A stretch of 64,000 nt of DNA from contig NZ_JBHEQA010000008.1 of assembly GCF_043678055.1 (NCBI RefSeq), positions 99,586 to 163,585 on the forward strand. Reading direction: 5' to 3'. Every line of letters starts with the position of its first letter. Position 1 is the first letter of the stretch. Below, piece by piece: positions 26,012 to 33,905 of the stretch. The notes under the pieces were generated by a model. It saw only the letters and a program-made list of their open reading frames with translations, had not been told where the DNA came from and did no database searches. Position numbers and translations under genes: made by a program. Origin of the DNA: Spongiimicrobium salis. Its GTDB lineage: Bacteria > Bacteroidota > Bacteroidia > Flavobacteriales > Flavobacteriaceae.

Positions 26012-27616
26012 ATGATGAAGTATAAGCTTCTTACGCTTTTTGCAGTATTTCTGCCCTTTTTAGGTATGGCTCAAGATGAGGGATTGGACCAACGCATTGA
26101 TAAGGCTTTCAAACCCGTTTCGGACTTCTTTTCCGATGTCATTTTCTTTACACTTCCAATAGGGGGATATGACGTGCCTTTCGTCCTTATGTTATTGGTA
26201 GCAAGTGCATTATTTTTCACTATTTACTTTGGATTTCCAAATATCAGATATTTTGGTAAGGCGATAAATACCGTAAGAGGAAAATACGATGATGTAGAGC
26301 ATGGTCATGCAGCAAATCCTGAATTGGCTATTGATGGGGATATTCGAGATACTATTAGGGATGAAAGCGAAGAAGGTGAGGTAAGTCATTTTCAAGCATT
26401 GGCAACAGCTGTTTCCGGTACCGTAGGTAATGGTAATATTGCCGGAGTGGCACTGGCTATTGCCCTAGGCGGACCAGGAGCCACCTTTTGGATGATCATT
26501 TGCGGTCTTCTGGGCATGTCTACGAAGTTTGTGGAATGTACTTTAGGGGTGCAGTATAGGGATGTAGGAGAAGATGGTACCGTGTATGGTGGGCCCATGT
26601 ACTATATCAGTAAAGGACTTAAAGAAAGAGGGTTTAAGACCTTTGGTAAAATTGCGGCCATAGTTTTTTCAATTTTCTGTATCGGAGGTTCCTTTGGAGG
26701 TGGAAATGCAGCGCAATCCAATCAGGCCACAATTGTCCTAAAAGAGCTTATGGGCTTGGATAGTACGAGCGCAGGTGCGGTCATCGGCCTGGTATTGGCC
26801 ATTCTTGTGGGTATCATCATTATAGGAGGAATCAAGAGAATTGCTTCGGTAACCGAAAAAGTAGTGCCATTTATGGCGGTAATGTATTTACTGGCATGTT
26901 TATACATCATTTTTAGCAATTTTGGATTGATCGATGATGCTATTGGTCTAATCATAACAGAGGCATTTAAGCCTACAGCAATTGGAGTAGGTAGTGTTAT
27001 TGGTGTGCTATTGGTAGGGTTCAAACGTGCAGCATTCTCTAATGAGGCTGGAGCTGGTTCTGCTTCGATTGCGCATTCCGCAGTAAAAACAAAATACTCT
27101 GCTTCTGAAGGCCTAGTAGCCTTATTGGAACCCTTTATTGATACCGTAGTGATCTGTACCATGACTGCTTTGGTAATCATCATCTTTAATTTTGGTGGTT
27201 TCTTTGAATATGGAGGAGATGGCTCTGGTTCCGTAATGATAGATGGGCAGGCATTTGAAGGTGCAGGGATTACGTCTAAGGCTTTTGCACAGTATATTCC
27301 GTATTCCAATGTATTTTTAACCATAGCCGTAGTGCTGTTTGCCGTATCTACAATGATATCCTGGTCCTACTATGGCTTACAATCATGGAAATTTTTATTT
27401 GGAAGGGGTAAAGCAGCAGATTTAACCTATAAATTATTGTTTTTAACCTTTGTTGTCATTGGTGCAGCTGCAAGTATGGGTTCTATTTGGGCGTTCTCCG
27501 ATGCTATGATTTTTGCCATGGTATTCCCCAATATGGTAGGACTATTCTTCTTGTTCCCAGTGGTCAAGAAAGAATTGGTACGCTATATGGAAGCCATTAG
27601 GGCGATAAAATCCTAG
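26012..27616 (+). CDS. Alanine/glycine:cation symporter (AGCS family)
   Basis: A 534-residue inner-membrane transporter. An N-terminal signal-like segment ends FLGMAQ, followed by an exposed stretch and about ten membrane segments. Family signatures: GTVGNGNIAGVALAIALGGP, FWMIICGLLGMSTKFVECTLG, GGPMYYISKGL and FKRAAFSNEAGAGSA. AGCS proteins import alanine or glycine with Na+ or H+. The signal-like leader before the usual start of the fold is common in Bacteroidota members, as far as I recall. Confidence 0.93.
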   Translation: MMKYKLLTLFAVFLPFLGMAQDEGLDQRIDKAFKPVSDFFSDVIFFTLPIGGYDVPFVLMLLVASALFFTIYFGFPNIRYFGKAINTVRGKYDDVEHGHAANPELAIDGDIRDTIRDESEEGEVSHFQALATAVSGTVGNGNIAGVALAIALGGPGATFWMIICGLLGMSTKFVECTLGVQYRDVGEDGTVYGGPMYYISKGLKERGFKTFGKIAAIVFSIFCIGGSFGGGNAAQSNQATIVLKELMGLDSTSAGAVIGLVLAILVGIIIIGGIKRIASVTEKVVPFMAVMYLLACLYIIFSNFGLIDDAIGLIITEAFKPTAIGVGSVIGVLLVGFKRAAFSNEAGAGSASIAHSAVKTKYSASEGLVALLEPFIDTVVICTMTALVIIIFNFGGFFEYGGDGSGSVMIDGQAFEGAGITSKAFAQYIPYSNVFLTIAVVLFAVSTMISWSYYGLQSWKFLFGRGKAADLTYKLLFLTFVVIGAAASMGSIWAFSDAMIFAMVFPNMVGLFFLFPVVKKELVRYMEAIRAIKS

Positions 27617-27632
27617 AAGGAATTTTTAAAAT

Positions 27633-28508
27633 ATGAAAAAATTTAAATCCCACTTTAAGTTCAATAAACAAGAACGGAGTGGGATTTTCTTTTTACTACT
27701 TATTATAGTCGTGCTGCAGCTTAGTTATATGCTATACCATAGTATACCCATTCAAAGGGAAGAAGGGCAAATTGCGGTGGACAGAGTACTTCAATTAGAA
27801 ATGGAGGCCTTGCGCAAGGAGGCCTTGAAATCGAATACCCAAAAACAATATTCCTTTAATCCCAATTTTATTTCCGATTATAAAGGTTATACCTTAGGAA
27901 TGTCTGTAGGTGAAATTGATCGCTTACACCATTTTCGTGGCAAAGATAACTATGTACGTAAGGCAGCAGAATTTCAAAAAGTCACAGGAGTTTCCGATTC
28001 CTTGTTGAAAACCATGGAACCCTTTTTTAAATTTCCTTCATGGCAATTAAAAGAATCCCAGAGAAAAGAGGGACAATTGGGGTACGTACAAAAAAAGAAA
28101 GCTGAAATTTCTTTGAAAGACCTTAATACAGCAACAGCCGAGGATCTAAGGAGTATATATGGTATTGGGGAAAAGTTGTCGGAGCGGATTGTAAAATTCA
28201 GGAAGCGCTTAGGGGGTTTTCTGGTAAACGACCAACTCAAGGATGTCTATGGTTTGAAACCAGAGGTTGTTGCCCGAGCTTTGGAGCGGTTTCAGGTACT
28301 AAATCCGCCTATTGTTCATAAAATTAATATAAATTCTGCATCAGCAGAAGAGCTTTCAAAATTAGTATATCTTCAACGAAAAGTGGCTTATGATATCGTT
28401 AATTATAGAAATGCTCAAAAAACGATTAAATCTTTTGACGAATTAACAAAAATCAAGGATTTTCCCATAAATCGAATCGATAGAATTAAGTTATATTTGT
28501 CGTTGTAA
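27633..28508 (+). CDS. Membrane-anchored helix-hairpin-helix (ComEA-like) protein
   Basis: A 291-residue protein with one N-terminal membrane segment (GIFFLLLIIVVLQLSYMLY) and a C-terminal pair of helix-hairpin-helix modules: DLNTATAEDLRSIYGIGEKL through GLKPEVVARALERF, and KININSASAEELSKLVYLQRK to the end. A further HhH-like stretch covers about residues 85-130. Such domains bind DNA non-specifically; in ComEA they receive DNA for uptake. No other competence gene is near, so DNA uptake is only a possibility. Starts 16 bases after the AGCS gene. Confidence 0.82.
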   Translation: MKKFKSHFKFNKQERSGIFFLLLIIVVLQLSYMLYHSIPIQREEGQIAVDRVLQLEMEALRKEALKSNTQKQYSFNPNFISDYKGYTLGMSVGEIDRLHHFRGKDNYVRKAAEFQKVTGVSDSLLKTMEPFFKFPSWQLKESQRKEGQLGYVQKKKAEISLKDLNTATAEDLRSIYGIGEKLSERIVKFRKRLGGFLVNDQLKDVYGLKPEVVARALERFQVLNPPIVHKININSASAEELSKLVYLQRKVAYDIVNYRNAQKTIKSFDELTKIKDFPINRIDRIKLYLSL

Positions 28509-28523
28509 AAAATTAAATACCGT

Positions 28524-29693
28524 ATGCAAGGAATGTACTTCACAGAGGAACATCAATTATTTAGAGCAAGCTTAAAAGAGTTTTTGAAAAAAGAGGTTGT
28601 CCCACACATCGAAAAATGGGAAGAAACAGGAACTATTGAACGTTTTATTTGGAAAAAATTCGGGGATATGGGCTATTTTGGCCTGGCTACACCTGAAGCT
28701 GATGGAGGTCTAGGGTTGGACTTGTTCTATACGGTAATTTTGTTGGAAGAATTACAAAAAATTAATTCAGGAGGTTTTGCCGCTGCGATATGGGCACATG
28801 CCTATCTGGCCATGACTCATTTAAATAAAGAGGCAGATGCAGCAATAAAAAAGGCTTATTTGGAACCCAGTGTGGCAGGGGATATGATTGGATGTTTATG
28901 CGTTACCGAACCCTTTGGGGGAAGTGATGTTGCCGGAATGCGAACAACGGCGGTTAAGGAAGGCGATACCTATGTAATCAACGGTTCAAAGACCTTTATT
29001 ACCAATGGCGTATATGCAGATTATATGGTGGTTGCTGCGAAAACAGATATTGCTGCAGGAAATAAAGGAATCAGCATTTTTGTGGTAGACCGAAATGCAA
29101 AAGGAGTTTCCGCAAACAAATTAAATAAATTGGGTTGGCGTGCTTCGGATACTGCAGAATTGGCTTTTGACAATGTGGTCATTCCAGCAGGAAATCTTAT
29201 GGGAGAAGAAGGAAAAGGATTCTCCTATATCATGCAACATTTTGCCTTGGAGCGATTGGTCATGGGAATCAATGCCCATGCGCGTTCAGAATACGCTTTG
29301 GATTACACCATCAAGTATATGGGGGAAAGGGAGACCTTTGGTAAGACCATAGACAAATATCAGGCTTTGAGACATCGCATTGCGGATATGTATGCCGACA
29401 TAGACATATGTAGGACCTATAATTATGCCGTTGCCGATAGATTAAACAGGGGAGAATATGTAGTGAAGGAAGCAACAATCTCTAAATTGAAATCTACCAA
29501 AATGGCCGATGAAGTGGCATACCATTGTTTACAGCTTTTAGGAGGATATGGGTATATAGAAGACTATCCTTTAGCCCGATTGCTTCGCGATAGTCGCTTG
29601 GGACCCATTGGTGGAGGCACCTCTGAAATCCTAAGGGAAATTATTGCAAAAATGGTCATCGATAAAAAGGAATATAAACCGGCTACCGACTAA
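28524..29693 (+). CDS. Acyl-CoA dehydrogenase
   Basis: A 389-residue FAD flavoenzyme of fatty-acid or branched-chain acyl-CoA oxidation. FAD/substrate segments: CLCVTEPFGGSDVAGMRTTA, TFITNGVYADYMVV, LGWRASDTAELAFDNV, LQLLGGYGYIEDYP. The C-terminal position that holds the catalytic Glu in medium-chain enzymes (YEGT) reads GGGT here. Instead Glu243 in FALERLVMG aligns with the catalytic base of long-chain and isovaleryl-CoA dehydrogenases. This supports the LCAD/IVD subgroup; chain length is not determined. Stands 15 bases after the HhH gene on the same strand. Confidence 0.93.
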   Translation: MQGMYFTEEHQLFRASLKEFLKKEVVPHIEKWEETGTIERFIWKKFGDMGYFGLATPEADGGLGLDLFYTVILLEELQKINSGGFAAAIWAHAYLAMTHLNKEADAAIKKAYLEPSVAGDMIGCLCVTEPFGGSDVAGMRTTAVKEGDTYVINGSKTFITNGVYADYMVVAAKTDIAAGNKGISIFVVDRNAKGVSANKLNKLGWRASDTAELAFDNVVIPAGNLMGEEGKGFSYIMQHFALERLVMGINAHARSEYALDYTIKYMGERETFGKTIDKYQALRHRIADMYADIDICRTYNYAVADRLNRGEYVVKEATISKLKSTKMADEVAYHCLQLLGGYGYIEDYPLARLLRDSRLGPIGGGTSEILREIIAKMVIDKKEYKPATD

Positions 29694-29785
29694 CTTTGGA
29701 AAACAAGCGTTTGCTTGTCATGGAAATGGTAGGCAATTGTTTTTAAATTTATACGCTAAATGTAGTGGGTTTGAAATATTGTTTC

Positions 29786-29793
29786 TATATTTG
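29786..29793 (+). promoter_or_regulatory. -7 element of the rpsU promoter
   Basis: TATATTTG followed by C, 37 bases before the rpsU ATG, matches TAnnTTTG. A TTTG at the expected upstream distance is not clear. Confidence 0.5.
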
Positions 29794-29813
29794 CACTCTT
29801 AAAATCACAAAAG

Positions 29814-29821
29814 AAAGGAGG
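29814..29821 (+). promoter_or_regulatory. Strong Shine-Dalgarno sequence of rpsU
   Basis: AAAGGAGG, with 9 bases between GGAGG and the ATG. Other genes in this window lack such a site. Known for Flavobacterium: ribosomes hide the anti-Shine-Dalgarno with help of bS21, while rpsU itself keeps a Shine-Dalgarno, allowing bS21-lacking ribosomes to favour rpsU. Confidence 0.85.
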
Positions 29822-29830
29822 TTGTAGCCA

Positions 29831-30025
29831 ATGTTAATTATACCAATAAAAGAAGGAGAAAACATCGATCGCGCACTAAAGCGTTTCAAGCGTAAGTTTG
29901 ATAAGACAGGTACTATGCGTCAATTGCGTAAACGCCAGCAATTCACAAAACCTTCTGTAGAGCGAAGAGCTCAGATTCAGAAAGCACAGTATATTCAGGG
30001 CTTGCGAGATCAAGAAGAGATATAA
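29831..30025 (+). CDS. rpsU: 30S ribosomal protein bS21
   Basis: A 64-residue basic protein of the small subunit: MLIIPIKEGENIDRALKRFK, then an Arg/Lys-rich helix (TGTMRQLRKRQQFTKPSVER). In Flavobacteria bS21 helps bury the 16S rRNA 3' tail, so its supply affects start-site choice. The canonical Shine-Dalgarno upstream suggests autoregulation. Monocistronic with a strong terminator, followed by xerC. Confidence 0.96.
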   Translation: MLIIPIKEGENIDRALKRFKRKFDKTGTMRQLRKRQQFTKPSVERRAQIQKAQYIQGLRDQEEI

Positions 30026-30053
30026 GGAGTACCTAAAGGTATTTCAATCATAC

Positions 30054-30086
30054 ATCCCATTTCTATTCTAGAGATGGGATTTTTTT
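30054..30086 (+). terminator. Intrinsic terminator after rpsU
   Basis: ATCCCATTTCT pairs with AGAGATGGGAT (11 bp, one G-T) around a 5-base loop, followed by seven T. Confidence 0.85.
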
Positions 30087-30150
30087 ATGGATAACATTGT
30101 CCTGTCTACCTGGGAAAACACCTTCATTAGGTCAAAGGAGTTAACTTTAG

Positions 30151-30158
30151 TAACTTTG
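30151..30158 (+). promoter_or_regulatory. -7 element directly before xerC
   Basis: TAACTTTG matches TAnnTTTG and ends only four bases before the xerC ATG. If used, the mRNA would start at or almost at the start codon. No upstream TTTG at 19 bases. Confidence 0.4.
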
Positions 30159-30162
30159 TGTT

Positions 30163-31053
30163 ATGTCCTTGGAGTCCTTTTTGTCTTACCTGTCTTTAGA
30201 GCGAAACTACTCTGGGCACACTACCCATGCCTATGGGAAGGATATCCAGGCATTCGCTTCTTTTTGCTCCCTCGAATACGGGATTTCTGATATTGCCACG
30301 GTGGAGTATAATCTAATTCGGCAATGGATCGTCACTTTGGTAAATACCGGCATTTCCAATCGCTCCATCAATAGGAAAGTGGCTTCATTGAAAGCCTATT
30401 ATAAATTCCTATTGCAAATAGGAGAGTTGGATAGAAACCCATTGGCCAAACATAAAGCCCTAAAGACATCCAAAAAGATAGAGATTCCATTTTCGGAAAA
30501 CGAAATGGAAAAGATGCTTCAACAGATTCCTTTTGAAGATAATTTTGAAGGACATCGAGACAAGTTGATCATAGAGTTGCTGTATGCTACGGGAATACGG
30601 CGTTCCGAATTGATCAATCTCAAGGAGGGTGATATTGATTTTTTACAAAGAACAATTAAAGTTCTTGGGAAAAGAAATAAAGAGCGCATATTGCCTTTGT
30701 TGCCGTCCACAATTTTCTTATTGGAGAAATATATAGCGGAGCGAAAATGTTTGGGGGTGACTCGGGACCAGGAGTATCTTTTTTTATCCAAGTCAGGCAA
30801 TAAAGTATACGAAACACTTGTTTATAGAATAATAAATCATTATTTTAGTTTGGTATCCTCCAAGGTAAAAAAGAGTCCCCATATTTTACGACATACGTTC
30901 GCTACTCATATGTTGAATAAAGGGGCAGATTTAAATTCGGTAAAAGAATTACTGGGACATTCTAGTTTAGCGTCTACTCAGGTATACACGCACAATAGTA
31001 TTGCTAAACTCAAAGAAGTGCACTTAAAGGCACATCCCAGAAACAAAAAGTAA
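30163..31053 (+). CDS. xerC: Site-specific tyrosine recombinase XerC-type
   Basis: A 296-residue tyrosine recombinase, the normal XerC/XerD length, for resolving chromosome dimers at dif. N-terminal SAM-like domain about 1-90, catalytic domain about 105-290. Catalytic residues: Arg146 (TGIRRSEL), Lys170 (LGKRNKER), His240 and Arg243 (HILRHTFATH), His266 (LGHSSL) and nucleophile Tyr275 (QVYTH). Its housekeeping neighbours (rpsU, hpf, tuf) argue against a mobile-element integrase. Whether it is the XerC or XerD partner is a naming convention. Confidence 0.92.
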   Translation: MSLESFLSYLSLERNYSGHTTHAYGKDIQAFASFCSLEYGISDIATVEYNLIRQWIVTLVNTGISNRSINRKVASLKAYYKFLLQIGELDRNPLAKHKALKTSKKIEIPFSENEMEKMLQQIPFEDNFEGHRDKLIIELLYATGIRRSELINLKEGDIDFLQRTIKVLGKRNKERILPLLPSTIFLLEKYIAERKCLGVTRDQEYLFLSKSGNKVYETLVYRIINHYFSLVSSKVKKSPHILRHTFATHMLNKGADLNSVKELLGHSSLASTQVYTHNSIAKLKEVHLKAHPRNKK

Positions 31054-31089
31054 TGCTTTTTAGTATTTAATTTAAAACAACTACAGCCT

Positions 31090-31392
31090 ATGAAAGTAAA
31101 TGCGCAATCCGTAAACTTTAATGCAGACGCAAAATTGATTGGTTTCATTCAGCAACGAATGGATAAATTGGAACTTTTTTATGATAAAATAATTAGCTCC
31201 AATGTGTATATGAAAGTCGAAAACACAAAGTCAAAAGAAAATAAAATTGTAGAAATTAAGGTGCAGGTGCCACGGGATGAGTTCATTGTTAAGAAGTTAA
31301 GTAACTCATTTGAAGGAGCGGTAGATTCTGCTTGTAACTCGTTGGAGCGTCAATTGGTAAAGCGCAAAGAAAAATTAAGGCCACATGGATGA
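31090..31392 (+). CDS. hpf: Ribosome hibernation promoting factor (short HPF/RaiA type)
   Basis: A 100-residue protein of the HPF/YfiA (RaiA) family: MKVNAQSVNFNADAKLIGFI, VEIKVQVPRDEFIVKK, then a basic C-terminus. It binds the 30S decoding region in slow growth. The length corresponds to the short form, without the C-terminal dimerisation domain of long HPF. Lies 36 bases after xerC and just upstream of the tRNA-tuf cluster. Confidence 0.9.
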   Translation: MKVNAQSVNFNADAKLIGFIQQRMDKLELFYDKIISSNVYMKVENTKSKENKIVEIKVQVPRDEFIVKKLSNSFEGAVDSACNSLERQLVKRKEKLRPHG

Positions 31393-31412
31393 TAAAATTT
31401 TTCAAAAAATGT

Positions 31413-31442
31413 TTTGATTAGAAAAATAAATATATACATTTG
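31413..31442 (+). promoter_or_regulatory. Strong promoter of the tRNA-tuf cluster
   Basis: TTTG (31413-31416), 18-base A/T-rich spacer, TACATTTG (31435-31442) followed by C: a full match to the Bacteroidota consensus, 51 bases before the first tRNA. Confidence 0.75.
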
Positions 31443-31446
31443 CAGT

Positions 31447-31470
31447 CCGTTAGAAATAGCGGGCTTTTTT
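31447..31470 (+). terminator. Small hairpin with T run just after the tRNA promoter
   Basis: CCGTTA pairs with TAGCGG (one G-T) around a GAAA loop, followed two bases later by six T. It begins about where transcription should start, so it could be an early attenuator or simply the 5' stem of the transcript. Confidence 0.4.
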
Positions 31471-31493
31471 ATGTTAAAAAAGTAACTTAAAAA

Positions 31494-31567
31494 GCCGATG
31501 TAGCTCAGCTGGCTAGAGCAGCTGATTTGTAATCAGCAGGTCGTGGGTTCGAGTCCCTCCATCGGCT
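31494..31567 (+). tRNA. tRNA-Thr (anticodon TGT)
   Basis: Cloverleaf of 74 bases: acceptor GCCGATG / CATCGGC, D arm GCTC..GAGC, anticodon stem GCTGA / TCAGC with loop TTTGTAA (anticodon TGT), T loop TTCGAGT. One T-T mismatch in the T stem. CCA is not encoded. First tRNA of the cluster upstream of tuf. Confidence 0.95.
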
Positions 31568-31616
31568 CAAAATAAGTGAAAAGTTCATTACATATTGAAA
31601 GAAATTTTAGAAGTTC

Positions 31617-31698
<82 letters not shown>

Positions 31699-31793
31699 CT
31701 TTTTAAAATCTCTGCATAAATTGGATTATTGATTTAATTGCAATAATCTTTTGAAATGTTGAAAAAAATAACGAGTTTTGCGCTCGTTAAAAA

Positions 31794-31866
31794 GCGGGAG
31801 TAGCTCAGTTGGTAGAGCGTCAGCCTTCCAAGCTGAATGTCGCCGGTTCGAACCCGGTCTCCCGCT
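31794..31866 (+). tRNA. tRNA-Gly (anticodon TCC)
   Basis: Acceptor GCGGGAG / CTCCCGC, anticodon arm CAGCCTTCCAAGCTG with TCC, T loop TTCGAAC. 73 bases, CCA not encoded. A short inverted repeat (AACGAG / CTCGTT) sits just upstream. Confidence 0.95.
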
Positions 31867-31873
31867 CAAAAAA

Positions 31874-31911
31874 AGATAAGGTCATCTCATGGTTATGTGG
31901 TGGCCTTATCT
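31874..31911 (+). other. Hairpin in the tRNA-Gly to tRNA-Thr spacer
   Basis: AGATAAGGTCA pairs with TGGCCTTATCT (11 bp with one G-T) eight bases after tRNA-Gly. No T run follows, so an RNA-processing or partial termination element is more likely than a full terminator. The rest of this 160-base spacer shows nothing recognisable. Confidence 0.5.
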
Positions 31912-32026
31912 GAGATTGACACTATTGTCATTCCTTGGCCACTGCTGGGTTTTGTTTCGGCAAAGGCAATGAATCTCCTGCTGGATAAACGTACAAATTG
32001 TCCAGATTGAAGATTCAACACTTTAC

Positions 32027-32098
32027 GCCGGTGTAGCTCAGGGGTAGAGCGTTTCCTTGGTAAGGAAGAGGTCACGAGTTCAAATCTCGTCATTGGCT
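32027..32098 (+). tRNA. tRNA-Thr (anticodon GGT)
   Basis: Acceptor GCCGGTG / CATTGGC (two G-T pairs), anticodon arm TTTCCTTGGTAAGGAAG with GGT, T loop TTCAAAT. 72 bases, CCA not encoded. 55 bases upstream of tuf, as thrT is to tufB in E. coli. Confidence 0.95.
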
Positions 32099-32153
32099 CA
32101 ATTAAGGTATAAATTTGTACACTAATATAAACTAAGATTAAAATTCATTAAAC

Positions 32154-33341
32154 ATGGCAAAGGAAACTTTTGATCGTTCCAAACCGCACTTAAATATAGG
32201 TACTATTGGACACGTAGATCACGGTAAAACTACATTGACTGCTGCTATAACAACTGTTTTGGCAAATGCAGGATTGTCCGAATTGAGAAGTTTCGATTCT
32301 ATCGATAACGCTCCTGAGGAAAAAGAAAGAGGTATTACTATTAATACATCTCACGTTGAATATGCAACGGCTAACCGTCACTATGCTCACGTGGATTGTC
32401 CAGGTCACGCCGATTATGTAAAGAACATGGTTACTGGTGCTGCGCAAATGGATGGTGCAATTTTAGTTGTAGCGGCTACTGATGGTCCAATGCCACAAAC
32501 TAGAGAGCACATCTTATTAGGTCGTCAGGTAGGTATCCCAAGAATTGTTGTTTTCATGAACAAAGTGGATATGGTTGATGATGAGGAGCTTTTAGAGTTG
32601 GTTGAAATGGAAGTAAGAGAATTGCTTTCTTTCTACGAATATGATGGAGATAACGGACCTGTTGTTGCCGGTTCTGCACTTGGTGCTTTGAATGGTGAGC
32701 AAAAATGGGTAGATACGGTTATGGAATTGATGGAAGCTGTTGATAACTGGATCGAATTGCCTCAAAGGGATGTAGATAAGGATTTCTTGATGCCTGTTGA
32801 AGATGTATTTACGATTACTGGTCGTGGTACTGTTGCTACAGGACGTATCGAAACTGGTGTTGCCAACACAGGTGATGCAGTTGATATCATCGGAATGGGT
32901 GCCGAGAAATTGGCTTCTACAATCACAGGGGTTGAGATGTTCCGTAAGATTTTGGATAGAGGAGAAGCTGGAGATAATGTAGGTATTCTTTTGAGAGGTA
33001 TTGAAAAATCTGATATCAAAAGAGGAATGGTTATCTGTAAGCCAGGATCTGTAAAGCCACACGATAAATTCGAAGCTGAGGTATATATCCTTAAGAAAGA
33101 AGAAGGTGGTCGTCACACGCCTTTCCACAATAACTATCGTCCTCAGTTCTATGTTAGAACTACAGATGTAACAGGTACTATTAGTCTTCCTAGTGGAGTT
33201 GAGATGGTAATGCCTGGAGATAACTTGACTATCACAGTGGAGCTTTTGTCTTCCATAGCATTGAGCGAAGGTTTGCGTTTTGCAATTCGTGAAGGTGGTA
33301 GAACTGTTGGTGCAGGTCAGGTTACCAAGATTTTAAATTAA
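32154..33341 (+). CDS. tuf: Elongation factor Tu
   Basis: GTPase that brings aminoacyl-tRNA to the ribosome. 395 residues, full length. GTP-binding motifs: GHVDHGKTT (residues 19-27), DCPGHADYVKNM, NKVDMVD, and SALGAL near 175. Domains 2 and 3 follow, including GRGTVATGRIETG and RPQFYVRTTDVTG. Directly downstream of four tRNA genes with which it is probably co-transcribed. Confidence 0.98.
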   Translation: MAKETFDRSKPHLNIGTIGHVDHGKTTLTAAITTVLANAGLSELRSFDSIDNAPEEKERGITINTSHVEYATANRHYAHVDCPGHADYVKNMVTGAAQMDGAILVVAATDGPMPQTREHILLGRQVGIPRIVVFMNKVDMVDDEELLELVEMEVRELLSFYEYDGDNGPVVAGSALGALNGEQKWVDTVMELMEAVDNWIELPQRDVDKDFLMPVEDVFTITGRGTVATGRIETGVANTGDAVDIIGMGAEKLASTITGVEMFRKILDRGEAGDNVGILLRGIEKSDIKRGMVICKPGSVKPHDKFEAEVYILKKEEGGRHTPFHNNYRPQFYVRTTDVTGTISLPSGVEMVMPGDNLTITVELLSSIALSEGLRFAIREGGRTVGAGQVTKILN

Positions 33342-33370
33342 GATACATTTATTGTATAAGATAATGCATT

Positions 33371-33400
33371 AAGGGTGTCCCGCTATTTGCGGGATACCTT
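33371..33400 (+). other. Hairpin between tuf and tRNA-Trp
   Basis: GGTGTCCCGC pairs with GCGGGATACC (one G-T), with AAG / CTT at the base, 30 bases after tuf. No T run; likely a processing site or leaky terminator before the tRNA. Confidence 0.5.
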
Positions 33401-33415
33401 TAAATGTAAATAGAA

Positions 33416-33488
33416 ACGGGTGTAGCTCAGTTGGTAGAGCACTGGTCTCCAAAACCAGGTGTCGGGAGTTCGAGTCTCTCCTCCCGTG
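33416..33488 (+). tRNA. tRNA-Trp (anticodon CCA)
   Basis: Acceptor ACGGGTG / CTCCCGT (one T-T mismatch), anticodon arm CTGGTCTCCAAAACCAG with CCA, T arm GGGAG / CTCTC with loop TTCGAGT. 73 bases, CCA not encoded. Located between tuf and secE. Its 3' end is repeated 77 bases downstream. Confidence 0.93.
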
Positions 33489-33574
33489 CGATTGGAAATG
33501 AAAAGAAATTGCTTGAGACGAGAAGTCTATCCTGAGCGAAGTCGAAGGAAGTCTCTCCTCCCTTGCGATTGGAA
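33473..33574 (+). repeat. Direct repeat of the tRNA-Trp 3' end flanking a dispersed-repeat-like motif
   Basis: A 25-base copy at 33473-33497 (the tRNA 3' end plus GATTGGAA) recurs at 33550-33574 with one mismatch (24/25). The second copy is immediately preceded by TCCTGAGCGAAGTCGAAGGA (33530-33549), which resembles the widespread intergenic CTGAGCGAAGTCGAAG repeat of bacterial genomes. The arrangement looks like a small insertion or slipped duplication at a tRNA 3' end. Confidence 0.75.
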
Positions 33575-33704
33575 TGGCCTTAGTAAAGGCAGGCATAGTT
33601 TGGAACAAACTGGCATGAAATTGAAATTGCATGAATAGTGCACGTGTCACGGGGAATGATTTGTATTCCCATTGTTCTATATGAATTAAAAAATATTTTG
33701 CAAG

Positions 33705-33893
33705 ATGTTGACATACATAAAGGAATCCATAGAAGAACTTAGAAATAACGTTACATTACCTTCAAAGGCAGAATCATCTAATTTGATGGTGGTGGTAGCT
33801 GTATTTTCTATTTTGTTTGCATTGGCAACATGGGGCGTGGATTCAGCTTTGAGCGAAGTGATAAAATTGTATTTCGAAAACGTCATAAACTAA
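33705..33893 (+). CDS. secE: Preprotein translocase subunit SecE
   Basis: A 62-residue single-span SecE. An amphipathic N-terminal helix (YIKESIEELRNNVTLPS) precedes one membrane segment (NLMVVVAVFSILFALATWGV). The short form is normal outside enterobacteria. Position directly before nusG confirms the identity. Confidence 0.93.
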   Translation: MLTYIKESIEELRNNVTLPSKAESSNLMVVVAVFSILFALATWGVDSALSEVIKLYFENVIN

Positions 33894-33905
33894 GAATACC
33901 TTTAT

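Noticed and set aside
29703..29718. Small inverted repeat ACAAGC-GTTT-GCTTGT after the acyl-CoA dehydrogenase gene
   Set aside because: Only a 6-bp stem without a T run; too weak to call a terminator.
30163..31053. Tyrosine recombinase as sign of a mobile element
   Set aside because: XerC-like length and a fully housekeeping neighbourhood, with no attachment sites or cargo genes around it.
31893..32093. Minus-strand ORF of 66 codons starting MTRFELVTSSLPRKRSTPEL
   Set aside because: It is the antisense of tRNA-Thr(GGT) and its spacer; this peptide type is a well-known false ORF from tRNA genes.
33369..33650. Minus-strand ORF of 93 codons across tRNA-Trp
   Set aside because: Antisense of a tRNA and its flank, with no start context and no coding character.
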